This document shows positions 45,838-56,713 of a stretch of DNA of 64,000 bases, one piece after another (position 1 is the stretch's first letter; each line of letters starts with the position of its first letter). The DNA comes from Synaphobranchus kaupii (lineage: Eukaryota > Chordata > Actinopteri > Anguilliformes > Synaphobranchidae), in contig CM056376.1 of assembly GCA_029718625.1 (NCBI GenBank), positions 77,809,386-77,873,385 on the forward strand. Direction: 5' to 3'. The position numbers were made by a program, and so were the translations under genes. Below the pieces are notes generated by a model, which was given only the letters and a program-made list of their open reading frames with translations, made no database searches and was not told the DNA's origin.

Positions 45838-46985
45838 CCTTTTCCTGTCCATCACAGAAGTGGTTATACCTTTTGAGCAGTAAATGATAAATATTATTTA
45901 TACTCTGTATTACTCACAAAATAGTGAAGATACCATACAGTTTAAGTTTCCCTCTATCTTGAACATGAAATTATCAAAAACCTAGGTTGCTCATGAAGAA
46001 TAGCCATTTGGAACATTTTTAAAATTTATTTAGTGAATGTTTTTGATGATTGATGATAAAGGGTTAAAGAAAGCATATTATTTTTATATATTTTGAAAGC
46101 CCCAGTTATCCTGTTTAAAATTGTATATTAAGGTTAGGGGTTGTGATGTAATATGATCAAACCACAAACATTTTTGCATATGCACGTCATATTGTCAATG
46201 AACCAACATTCTAAAGCGTTTTTTAGCCTTTTCCTCACCCATCACTGAAGTGGTTATAACTTTTGAACGGTAGATGATAGCACTATTCTGATTTCTATTA
46301 TATATCAGTCACAAAATGGTGAAGATACCATACAGTTTAAGTTTCCCTCTATCTTGAACATGAAATTATCAAAAACCTAGGTTGCTCATGAAGAATAGCC
46401 ATTTGGAACATTTTTAAAATTTATTTAGTGAATGTTTTTGATAATTGATGATAAAGGGTTAAAGAAAGCATATTATTTTTATATATTTTGAAAGCCCCAG
46501 TTATCCTGTTTAAAATGGTATATTAAGGTTAGGGGTTGTGATGTAATATGATCAAACCACAAACATTTTTGCATATGCACGTCATATTGTCAATGAACCA
46601 ACATTCTAAAGCGTTTTTTAGCCTTTTCCTCACCCATCACTGAAGTGGTTATAACTTTTGAACGGTAGATGATAGCACTATTCTGATTTCTATTATATAT
46701 CAGTCACAAAATGGTGAAGATACCATATACTCTAAGTTTTCCTCTATCTTGAACATAAAATGGGTAAAAATGTAGGTTTCTCATAAAAAATAGCCATTTA
46801 GAACGTTTTTTAAATTTAGTTAGTGAATGTCTTTCCATAGTTGATGATATTACGTTCAAGTAATGCTAATGTTTTTTATATCAATTGAAAGCCCCAGTTA
46901 TCCTGTTTGCAATGGTATATAAATTTTAGGTATGTGATGTAATATGAACACACCACAAACATTTTTGCAACGCATGTCAAGAAAT
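45838..46985 (+). repeat. 395-bp tandem repeat, three copies, in the piggyBac 3' region
   Basis: GAAGATACCATA recurs at 45926, 46321 and 46716, exactly 395 bp apart. Each unit also contains TTCCTGTCC/TCACCCATCAC, GAATAGCCATTTGGAACA, GCCCCAGTTATCCTGTTT and CCACAAACATTTTTGCA. The second copy is almost identical to the first; the third is more diverged. Confidence 0.93.
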
Positions 46986-47078
46986 GGAATTTTCACCCAA
47001 TATTCTCTCAGGCAGGAAAGGGTTAAAGGGGAGGAATAATCGACCAAAATAACATTTCCGAACTTTTTTTGAGGAGTC

Positions 47079-49100
47079 TATATAATAAACTGCTCACCTC
47101 AATATTTTTGATTAAATATCCTTAAGATATATCCATTCTTTCTGAGAAAGTGGTTTTTAAGCCCAAAACGTTGAGATAAAACTTTGTGAATAACGTTGGA
47201 AACTCTGACCTAATTCTCAAGCATGTATTGCAGCTTGATGTCACACCATAAACAATGTGCTGGTAAACTGTTCTGCTTAATTGTATTTCACAAAACTTTG
47301 GTTTGAAAAATCATTATACCTTTAGGCTTCAAGAAAAAATACTTTAAAACTTTCATACGGCTGTACATGATTTGTTTCCAATTTTAAACAGACTTGTGCT
47401 TTTCTGCACTTCATTACGAGTAGTTCAGCTGTGTTCCGTTTGGCGTTGTGAAACTCAGCCAGTTTCTGGAGTACCAATCCCGTGGCTTAGAATATTTTAG
47501 CCAAAGTGGGTTTGTACTTGATTGCAGAGATTTATGCAAAACCGTCGTCAATTGGGTGTATGTCTTTGACTGATAGCACAATAGGCCTATTTGAAGTGGT
47601 AAAAACTCGCATCGACCCGCCTCCACTCCGAGTATTATTTGCTTTCCATTTAGTTTTAAAACTCTGTCAAACATTCCAGCCAATAGCCAAAACTCTTATC
47701 TTTCAGACAAGCCCTCATTCAACACAAAGCCCTCGTAAATCAAGGAAATACAGCCCTGCGCAAGAGGAGGCAGCAACCAAGTGTAATTATCAAACCAAGA
47801 TGGCGCAGTGTTTTTACCTTGTAGCGTAGCTCGCAACATTCCGTTTAGCAAAGCACAATTCATAAGGTAACTGCGCTGTTTATCTTTTTACTTTACAGTC
47901 TCTTTCATACATTTTTTGGTTAGTTATGTCTGGGTTATTCAGGAGTTTCTCCGTGCAGCAGGTCCTAGCCCAAATATGGTTTTGCAGTCTCAGTGACGCA
48001 GTGATGTAAGGTAACAGATTATTTTGCCGGTATACCAGTGCGAATTCACTGTTATGTATAAAACGAATCCCTCTGAATTAAATGAATATAGCTAACATTA
48101 CTATATTGTAACAATGGCAAGCTAGCCAGCAAAATTACACATAGCAGCTAGCTATCTATTTGTGTCTGAGACGAGCTGTTCAGTTTCTTTTGAATGAAAT
48201 GGCGTCTGAAGGGTTTGTTTTGTTCCATATGAGTAAATTGTTCTGTATGCAGTACAGCAGACTGTGCAACTAAACAAATGAGCAATTTATGCATGACGTA
48301 ACATGAGGGAGAGATAACATGAGGATGAGTTTGTTGTTGTTGATTATTATGCAGGGGTTTATTTTATCTAGGGTGGACATTTGATTTTATATCCATTTTT
48401 ATATGCATATACCTGGACTCATTTCTGGCTAATGAGGCTCTGGTGGAATACAAGATTCACTGTGCTGCTGCATGGGTTTGGAGAGCTTTTTGGGGACCAC
48501 GGGTAGGCTAGTTAGTTGTGTAATATGAAACACACCAAAAACACATCTAAAAATTAACTTTTATTGCCAATTATCAGATTTTATTGTAAAACTTAAAAAA
48601 GAAATCATATTGAGACTTTTCTGCAACCTTGCCATTTTGCACAATTTGGCACAATTTGTGCCAACTTTGGTAACCGAAATGGTTCACCTGGAAAAAAGCT
48701 CTGTAGAATTTGAATGATTTGAGCTATTGACAACATATTTTTAGCAGAGATAGGCAGCATATTGAGGAATCACAAAGAGGAGTTATTTCCTCCATAGCTC
48801 TTGTAGCTCATCAGGTAAAAAATCAGAAATTTGAATGTAGGTACCCGTTTTTTAGTTTTTTCACAATTTCTGTACATAAATTGTTGTAGTTAAGTAGCAA
48901 GAAGTGTATGTATATGAATTATGACTACTTAGTCATAATAGTGCAGTTCTCTGTTTTAATAAAAGCTATGAACCATATTTGTAGCCTTTACAGTTTTTGA
49001 GATAAACAGCTTTGTTGGTCACTAGTGAAAACAGGCGAAAATTGGTATGTTGCTTCATGACTAGGCTAAATATAGATTATTATAATAGCCGAGGCTACAG
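47079..49100. other. intergenic DNA; possible non-coding exon near 47.8 kb
   Basis: No protein-coding gene is supported. A CAAGATGGCGC element (a YY1-like site) at about 47797 is followed by CATAAGGTAACT, a fair splice donor at about 47868, so a plus-strand first exon is conceivable but unproven. The remainder is AT-rich with TAGCTAGC and TAGGCTA words. Confidence 0.3.
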
Positions 49101-49745
49101 GTAAAACTTCCAAGGTTGATGGGCCTGTGAGTAGGGAGATGAGTCGGTTGTGCCCCGGGGTCGTTTCCCCAGGGCTCTTGTATTCACCAGGAGCTGCGCC
49201 ACGTCTGAACTCACGGTGCTACATGTATCGGACCATTTCTTTATCTCATTCTCTCCCTCTCTCTCTCCTACCCACTCTCCCTCAACTCCTCTAACAACTT
49301 GCCCTCTGTAACTTTCAGGAGAAATCTCCGCACACTCTCGCACTCCTCTACCTCTGCTCTCTCTGCACTTCCTCCTCCTGCATGTTTTGTTAATATGCCT
49401 ATTGATGTTGCCACCTCCACCTTTGACTCCTACCTCTCTCAGTCTCTCGACTCACTATGACCTCGTCTCCAAACCAGCTCGATCATCACCCCCCTGCCTG
49501 TGGCTGACGGATTCTCTCCGATCCAGCAGAACCACGCTGCAAGCCACCGAGAGAAAGTAGAGGAAATCCAGATCTCCAGATGATCTGGCCTCGTATCATA
49601 TTCTGCTGGCAGCCTTCATGTCAGCAACTACATCTGCTCAGACTTCATTTTTTCAGTCAAAAATTAATGCATGTGTGTCTCACCCACGTAAACTCTTTTC
49701 CCCCTCCCCTAACCCCAACCCGCTGCCACCACTGCAGGTGCAGCC
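49101..49745 (+). pseudogene. L2-type LINE ORF2 fragment, left part
   Basis: Three-frame reading gives pieces of the L2 region between endonuclease and RT: a STFDSYLSQSLD piece, SPDDLASYHILLAAFMS, then FFQSKINACVSHPRKLFSP. Frame changes and stops are frequent. It is related to fish L2/Maui-like LINEs and not to the SGNH-LINE family of the array. It continues at 51273 after later insertions. Confidence 0.65.
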
Positions 49746-49859
49746 TGTTGAGCTCATTACGTTACTACTAATGTAAGAAAACTAATTTCTCATTTCACAA
49801 TTAACACTATAACATGTAAATCACAAAATTATTATTCTATTTAAAGTTAGGGCAAGCTG

Positions 49860-51150
49860 CAGGGTTTTTCCTGGCAGAGAAATAGGTTTTGATGGTACCA
49901 ATGCGAGCGTACGCAGTGCGTGATTAGCAACATTTTTTGCATTAATTTTACCGTAAATACAGTTTTTGGAGTACAAAGAGCCCATGTAGGCTTTGGTAGT
50001 AAAGTACCAGTAGGGTTGTGTTTAGGAGTTAGGTTTTAGAAATCAAAGGTCCTTGAAGCTTTTTGAATATTTGAGTATTACACCATTTAGGCTATTTTGC
50101 GCATAAACAGAAAAATAAATAAACAACACTCTAAAACAGAAATAATGTAGCTGCACGTTTTTTTTAAACATACAAAAACACTGTGTTTTTACATGACAAC
50201 AGCAACGTAGACTATTTCAGCCCTAAATGCGATAGGTCACTGGAAATGTCGACTGTGCGGGACTTTGGCAAAATGTAACAAGATAAACTCTTCAGGGTTA
50301 ATCATAACACAGTGGTAGCCTACCTGCATATAGCCTACAGGTAAGATATTTGGTTTCATTAACATATTTATGGGCTAGCTACGAGAGATTTTGGAGGAAA
50401 AAAATGAGGTGTCTTCTAAACCGAAAGTGCATCAGGTAGCCTACTGTATAGTAGCCTACAGTAAGCAATGGAAAACGCTGAATGCGTAGGCCTATTTGTA
50501 CAACGTTTTAAAAAATATATTGTTTCTAGCTATACTGAACATGATTTTCTTGTAAACAGTGCATTTTACAGTCTGTGGCTGTGGCAAGACGAGGGTCGTA
50601 AGCGCTTTGGGCTATTAACAGCACCCTGTGATTTCACTGCACTGTAGTATCAATCCTGGGGTTTTCTTAAAGCTGTAGCCTAGTTTATAATTTAAGACAA
50701 ACATGAATAGGATACTGTAATTGAGACCGATATGTCTAACACTGTAGTTATGGGGCGCCAATGTGGATTGGGTTAAAGCTTTTACCTTTTCAGAAGTTAG
50801 GGCTTCAAAAGGTAGCCTAATTCAAAATTGGAGCGTGTTCCATCCAACTCGCTGCCCACGCTGTGTCTTTCTACCGAGTCGCACTCTGCCACAGAATAGC
50901 TGAGCCGCATTTCTTTAGGCTACAGTCTTCTATGCTTCTTCTACTCGTCTCCTAGTACTGACATATTGAAGGCGACTAGTACAATATATATCGCCATCCG
51001 CTGGCCGAAAGACCATATTGCACCCAAAAAATTGAATTAAATTAATTCAGATATGATTATATTTGCCATTTTGTCAATTATTGTCATTTTGGCGGTCCGT
51101 GAAATCATTTTGGCAGCCGTCAAATAATTTACTATGTAGGAAAAACCCTG
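49860..51150. mobile_element. hAT5-like element (CAGGGTTTTTCC ends, 5-bp TSD)
   Basis: CAGGGTTTTTCCTGG at the left and GGAAAAACCCTG at the right are inverted repeats, flanked by AGCTG on both sides (49855-49859 and 51151-51155). It is 1,291 bp and non-coding, rich in TAGCCTA words. Together with the element at 1692 it is the second case here of CAG-type ends with a 5-bp duplication. Confidence 0.72.
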
Positions 51151-51272
51151 AGCTGTATATTTTGTAAATATTACACATTACACAAACAAAACAAAAAAAC
51201 CAAGGTATGAACCGAACCGTGGTTCAAAAATCGAGGTCTGAACCGAGGATTTGGAGAATCGTTACACCCCTA
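51151..51272. mobile_element. right end of a hAT element (TACACCCCTA)
   Basis: The segment GGTTCAAAAATCGAGGTC, then GGAGAATCGTTACACCCCTA, is the typical right end of fish hAT elements that start TAGGGGTGTAACGATTC. It shares the terminal 9-12 bases with the element at 1216-2250. I did not find its left end; it may be truncated near 49745-49860. Confidence 0.6.
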
Positions 51273-51775
51273 GTCCATATCTGTCCTCCATTATCAACAC
51301 CTCCCTAACCTGTGGCTATGTTCCTGCTGTTTTTAAAACTGCCCGTGTTAGCCCACTCCTTAAGAAACCTAGCTTGGACCCGTCTGATGTCAAACTATCG
51401 TCCTGTATCTCTCCTGCCCTTCCTGTCCAAAGCTCTTGAACGAGCCACCCTTAACCAAATGTCTGTTTTTCTCCACCAGACAACCTGCTCGACCCCCATC
51501 AGTCCGGCTTCAGAACCAGGCACTCTACTGAAACTGCGCTCCTGGCTGTGACCGAGGCACTCACCACTGCTAGAGCCTCCTCCCTCTCCTCTGTCCTGAT
51601 TCTCCTTGACCTGTCTTCAGTGTTCGACACGGTCAACCACAAACTCCTGATCTCCACACTGGCTGAGATGGGCATCTCTGGAACTGCTCTCTCTTGGTTT
51701 ACATCCTATCTCACAGATAGATCCTACCAAGTCCTTTCTCCTCCCAACACCAAAATACTCTTCATATCTTATTTT
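51273..51775 (+). pseudogene. L2-type LINE reverse-transcriptase fragment
   Basis: The RT segment is clear in three frames: SSIINTSLTCGYVPAVFKTA, SNYRPVSLLPFLSKALERA, a QSGF-type motif (here frame-shifted), STETALLAVTEAL and SVFDTVNHKLLISTLAEMG, then LSWFTSYLTDRSYQV. The first catalytic Asp motif (LLDLSSVFDTV) is present; the YADD region is missing because the fragment ends near 51775. Frameshifts occur at about 51400 and 51480. It belongs to the L2 clade by these motifs. Confidence 0.88.
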
Positions 51776-51879
51776 CTGGTACTCTTACAAGCATAGAACT
51801 CTATGGGGAAAAAGTCAGGAGAAGAAACCCTTAAAGTGATCCATCAACACCGACTCCATATCTGGCCGTAGAGTGATGG

Positions 51880-52126
51880 TGAAGGATATGTGACCAAATA
51901 TGAAATATGATACTTTAAAAATACATTAAAGCAAAGGGTTTGAATACTTATGCACAGTTTTAGATTTTTAATACATTTGCAAAAATTTCTAAAAACATGT
52001 TTTCACTTCGTCATTATGGGTTATTGAGTGTAGATTGATGGGCAATTTATCCATTTAAAATTAAATCTACAACACAATAAAGTGTGCAAAAGGTAAAGGA
52101 GTTTAAACAATTTTGAGTGCAACTGT
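51880..52126 (-). mobile_element. relic end of a salmonid-type Tc1 element
   Basis: GAATACTTATGCACAG, ACATGTTTTCACTTCGTC and ATTATGGGTTATTGAGTG lead to a terminal TTTTGAGTGCAACTGTA. This order matches the inverted end of a Tc1 family common in salmonids and other fish. The other end and the transposase are absent here. Confidence 0.68.
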
Positions 52127-53549
52127 ATATAGGCTACAGTGTTTACAAAGATACTTATTGAGAAAGTTATTGAAAGATACGGCGAGCAAGGCAGTCGAAA
52201 ACAGCGCATCACTCCACATGTATGTTATGTGATGTAGACTACTTTCGCTAGATGTTTGGAAAAGATTGCTTGTGTTCCCTCCCTTACAAGCAAAAGACCT
52301 GTTGCACTTGTGGCATGAGCAGTCAGCATCGACTCAACCAGATGTTTAGTTCTCTCCGCCATTGTCACTCAGAGCAGGGTCTCTCTGTGTGTATGCAAAG
52401 TGAACACCTGTCGTCTCCCATATCACGCGTGTGTTTGAGAGGCCTGAGGGAACTGGCTCCGACTCCGAGAGAGAGAAAGATAGAGAGAGAAATCTCTCTA
52501 CAGGGTATTTTATGTCGGGACTCTGGAATAGTAAAAAGAAAATGCACCTTTGCAAGTTATAAATGGGGTCGACTAGATAAAAGCTGCAAGATAAACATCA
52601 GGAGCATTATGTAGCTTAAATTAAATTATCTCCTTAATTTTTCCAATACCGATAGCAGGTCTTTAATAATTTAGAATTGGGGCCCATATAACACCGGGGC
52701 TTGGGGCACACTCCTAATTAAAAGTTAAAACATTATGGTTGTAGTTAGCTATGCTTGCTAGCAAAGCCGAAACTTTTCTGCGAAGGGTGTCCATGGCGCC
52801 AAGTCCCCAGTTGTGCAGCTTGAATGCTGCGTATACCACCTCCGATGCGACCTCCCAACATAAACTCAAGCCGGGTTAGACAGCAAAGTTTTTACTGTAA
52901 TTACTTAAATTTTACGCATACAACTTTTCTTACCGTAATTACACAAAATTGGAATTTTGCGCAAGCGCTTTTCACCACTCGCAATTCGCGCATGCGCTTT
53001 TCTACAACGGGGCACAGGCAGCCATGCAGCCACTCGGTTACCTACATTCAGGTGTTTAGGCCCGCCTGCTCTGCGTTCGGGCAAAAACCAACACCCTCTG
53101 GACAACATTTCAAAACACCGCCTCATGTCCACAGTTCTAAGTAATCAGACAACTTAACACACAAGTGTTTTGTAAACTTTGCTATCAATCATCTCCTGTG
53201 CTTAATTAGTGGTAATTACTTTATCAAGGTAGACGATGGATTTGTTGCATTCAAGATAATGGTTTCACATGTAGCTTGAAAAAAAGTCCTCCTGTCGAGG
53301 AAGCACTTAAGAACATGCGAGAAAACAGACAAACTGGCGGTTGTACCCAACTGATAGTCATAATCTAGCTTGGTAAATGGATAACGTGAAATGTCAGCTA
53401 TAAGTCATGAATAAGTCAGATGAAAGTAACATTTTATTCAGTTGCATCCATCTGGCATTGCTCAAATGCACTGCACTTGGTGCAGTATTTGTGAATCATC
53501 AATAATTGAATGTGGAATTGCAGTAAAATCAGTTACATTTACATTTGTC
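52127..53549. other. intergenic DNA without recognisable genes
   Basis: No supported gene. At 52988-52997 there is a GCGCATGCGC palindrome, the NRF1 consensus, which can mark promoters, but no transcript evidence can be read here. Confidence 0.4.
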
Positions 53550-54086
53550 AGCAGCCATACCACCATGCAATCTGCTCCTGCTTAATTACTGAAGCTAAGC
53601 AGGTGTGGGCTTGGTTAGTACTTGGATGGGAGACCTCCTGGGAAAACTAAGTTGCTGCTGGAAGTGGTGTTGGTGGACCAGTAGGGGGCAATCTTCCCTC
53701 TGGTCAAATAAATCCCAATGCCCCAGTGCAGTGATGGGGACACTGTGCTGTAGGAGATGCCGTCTTTCGGATGAGACGTTAAACCGAGGTCCTGACTCAC
53801 TGTGGTCATTAAAGATCCCATGACACTTATCGCAAAGAGTAGGGGTTTCCCCGGTGTCCTGGCTAAATTCCCAACCTGGCTCTTTCAATCTGCCACCTAA
53901 TCATCCCCCAGTTTAATTGGCTAATAATCATTCTCTCTCTCTCTCCACCTCAGCTGATGTGTGGTGAGCATTCTGGCGCAAAATGGCTGCCGCTGCATCA
54001 CCCAGGTGGGTGCTACACATTGGTGGTGGTAGAGGCGAATTTCCCCCTCATCACTGTAAGCGCTTTGAGTATTGAGAAAGGCGCTA
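53550..54086 (+). mobile_element. SINE3 (5S rRNA-derived SINE)
   Basis: The head (53550-53645) is a 5S rRNA-like sequence with GCAGCCATACCACC, GAAGCTAAGCAGG and TGGTTAGTACTTGGATGG, which includes the internal RNA polymerase III promoter (A box and C box). The body has GATGAGACGTTAAACCGAGG and GGTGTCCTGGC, and the tail has ATGGCTGCCGCTGCATCACC, TGCTACACATTGGTGGTGG and AAGCGCTTTGAGT, as in fish SINE3. The final TATAAATG tail is missing because a CAGTGTTTCCCC-ended element starts at 54087. It depends on LINE machinery in trans. It is not a functional 5S gene. Confidence 0.9.
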
Positions 54087-54560
54087 CAGTGTTTCCCCTA
54101 TATGCACCTAGCAGCGGCGTTATGCCGCTCCTGAAATATGACCGCCGCTGCTGAATTTTTTTGTAAACAAAACAATTCACTCTCTCCCCTTCAAAATGCT
54201 GGAGTATACGGCCTTGTAAACGTTTTAGAGTAACGTAAAAACGTTTTAAACGTAAAGCACTTTCATGGAAAAGTTGCTGTCATAAACTCATTTGAAATGC
54301 GATTGTGTCCAAACTTTCTAAGCAAAGCTAACCTTCAGCAAGGTCGTATATGGCCAGTGCTAGCTAGCAAATGCAGCTGTTCTGGCGAGAGAAGGCCATA
54401 GATGTACAACATTTTGAAGTGCTGGACTGCGTTCGGATCCAAAATTTATGCTTTCTTCCTGTCATTCCCTTCCCTTGCTTCTATGTGAATTCCCTTGAAT
54501 CAAAGGAAGGGAATGACAGGAAGAAAGAATTTAATTCGGATCTGAACGCAGCCCTGTAGT
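54087..54560. mobile_element. partial element with CAGTGTTTCCCCTA end
   Basis: It starts with the same 14 bp as the hAT5-like element at 1692 (CAGTGTTTCCCCTA), immediately after the SINE3. No inverted right end was found before the next hAT, so it is truncated or unrelated beyond the end. Confidence 0.4.
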
Positions 54561-56705
54561 CATGGGCGTAGGATTATAGGGGGAAACGGGGGATGTGTCC
54601 CCGCCAATGTTGGAAAGAGTCGAATTGTCCCCCCCCAACCATAATTGATCCCTCTCCCATGTAAAGCTTACAGTCAATAAAGGCTGCAATAACGGTAAAA
54701 ATTGACTTAAATTTATGCGGAAAGATATGTAACGCCCGTAAACATAGTATGAATTATTGACCCACCCCCTCGCTACTTCAAACAGTAGCAATGGTTTATC
54801 TCATGGCCACGACAAGTTCGAGTTTATGAAAGCACAAATGGGATATGTAGTCAACAATTAGGGGTGATTGCTCAAGCCGATAATACTATGGACTTCAATT
54901 CCCATAACCCAGCGTTTTAGCCAGTGTTTTGTGTAACGTTATGGATATGTTATAATCAGGTTGGTTGTAATGGAGAAGTCAGACCGCAAAAAAAGATGAG
55001 AAACTTCACGGAGTATGAAATCGAGAAGCTCGTTACAGGGGTAGAGCAGATGGTTTGTTGGTGTATAGGCGGCCTTTGCTAGGTTTCACCTGAAACAGTC
55101 CTCTCAACTGAAAATCAAATCAAAATCCCCACAGAGAATAAAAGAACCGCCGACCCAGAAGTTTCCCCATTCAGGTAGGCTAGGCTACTGTAGGCGCCTA
55201 ACCTAGCTAACTACTCCTTATTTTTCTACAGTCTATGCCTTATATATACATTAAAAAAATTACATGTTTTTTCATAACAACAAGCAATGTATTACAGCCG
55301 CGAGTGCGATAACGTTAGGTAGCACTGTGGAAATGTCGACGTTGCTGGACAATTGAATAGAGAATTTCTTCAGGGTTCATAAGAAAACAGTTGTAGCTTC
55401 TTAAATGTAGGCTATTTGGTTCCTTAAAATGTTTATTGCCCTGCAGTGCAACATGAGAGGCTGATGTATTCACAAGCGGTGACACTGTACGACACTGTAA
55501 TTAGCCTAATTTAGAAGTTCAGAGAAATGTGAATACCATAATTGGGATGTCGACGACTACCACTAAAGGCAGTGGTTCTTAAACTCGGTCCTGGGGCCCC
55601 CTGCATATGCTGGTTTTCGTTCCAATCACAATTGCAATCCCAGAATTTGAACAGGTTGTTGATTTTTCTTAATTAGGTGTTTTTCATGTTTAGAGGGATT
55701 ATTTCCCTTCTGAAGCCACATTATGTTAGAAATAGCTATGCATGTCATGAATAATAAAAGTCAAATATTCACATTGTGCTATATTGCAAACAATTACAAA
55801 AAGAGAGGTAAAAATGTTTTAACTGATCAGGTGAATCGAATTGGTGAAATTGTGGACACATTGGCAACTAAAACTAGAGACTTGGTAAATAATGAACAAT
55901 TCAAAAGACAAAGCAAATGATAATGAGCCAAACCTGCATTGTGTTAATAAGTTTAAGGAAAAATTAAGGAACTTAAAACACAAGTGTTCAACTACTGAAT
56001 TAGGAGCCTATTGATTCACCTCAGTCTTTAAATTGATCAGTTTAAAAAAATGTTACCTTGTATTATTGTTTGCAAGATAGCACTGTAAGCACAATGTGAA
56101 CATGGCAGTCTTCATGGTATGCATAACTATTTCTGACATAATTTGTCTTAAGAGGGTAAAACATGAAAAACACCTAATTAAGAAAAATTAACAGCTTGTT
56201 AAAATTTTGGGATTGCAATTGTGGTTGGAACGGAAACCAGCATACACAGGGGACCCCCAGGACCGAGTTTGAGAACCAGAGTTTAAAATGCTATAAACTT
56301 ATCTTATCCACTAATGTACTGATTAGCCTACCATGGCTTTAGATTTATATGAAAGCATCTCAAATCTCGCTTAGTGCTTTGAAAAAAAAAAAAAAAACTT
56401 CTCCAAAATGTTCATAAATAAAACATTTTATTTTAGAAAATGCCCTGGGTGAGGTTGTGTAGAAATGCAGGAAATTAGTTTTAAAAGGCTCAAATGTTTC
56501 TGGGGGAGGACCCCCAGACCCCCAGACCCCCCGATACTTCATATTGCTTTGCTCACGGGAATGGTTGAGGGCCTCGGTCCAATAGTCATGGTTCGCTACT
56601 GTTGGATGGTATATTATTAGCGTCCCCCTCCATTATCATCACAAAGAACATTTAATGTTTGTGGTCCCCCCCCCCCCCAATGTTCAAATGAAACCTACGC
56701 CCCTG
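54561..56705. mobile_element. hAT element with perfect 8-bp TSD
   Basis: The ends CATGGGCGTAGG and CCTACGCCCCTG are inverted. The flanks are a perfect CCTGTAGT duplication (54553-54560 and 56706-56713). It is 2,145 bp without a transposase frame, and it carries subterminal poly-C/poly-G tracts (about 54628 and 56668). A long-TIR MITE (55570-56285) is nested inside it. Confidence 0.9.
55570..56285. mobile_element. long-TIR MITE (TGGTTCT..AAACTCGGTCC ends)
   Basis: The left arm starts AGTGGTTCTTAAACTCGG and the right end is its inverted copy. The arms share GTTCCAATCACAATTGC, TTCTTAATTAGGTGTTTTTC and TTCACATTGTGCT over about 250 bp with moderate divergence. The central part is AT-rich and non-coding. 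No convincing target duplication was found, so the exact ends are uncertain. Confidence 0.72.
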
Positions 56706-56713
56706 CCTGTAGT

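Larger units (their letters stand above)
40422..47026 (+). mobile_element. piggyBac element (autonomous type, decayed)
   Basis: TTAA lies at 40422-40425 and 47023-47026. The ends are CCCTTTAAAGCCGG at the left and CCCTTTCCTGCCTG as the reverse complement of the right, the CCCTTT start being typical of piggyBac. It encodes a plus-strand piggyBac transposase. The 5' leader (about 40640-40735) ends in GAG|GTAAAA, a good splice donor, and TTTCGCAG at about 43258-43265 just before the ATG is a good acceptor, so a leader intron is likely. A Tc1-like element sits in that intron. Length without it is about 5 kb, long for piggyBac, because of tandem repeats in both flanks. Confidence 0.9.
38778..47078 (-). 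mobile_element. outer Tc1-like element (Tc1-A), right arm split by piggyBac
   Basis: The left arm (38778-about 39005) begins AACTCCTCAAAAAAAGTT after a TA. The right arm is its inverted copy, found in two pieces: 40232-40425, and 47027-47078 ending at GAGGAGTC followed by TA. The two pieces join at the TTAA where a piggyBac element is inserted. Without that insertion the element is about 1.7 kb with arms of roughly 230-240 bp, the long-arm type known from Sleeping Beauty-like Tc1 elements. It encodes a decayed transposase on the minus strand. Confidence 0.82.

Noticed and set aside
53550..53650. Functional 5S rRNA gene
   Set aside because: The 5S-like head is diverged and is followed by a SINE3 body and tail, so it is a retroposon.
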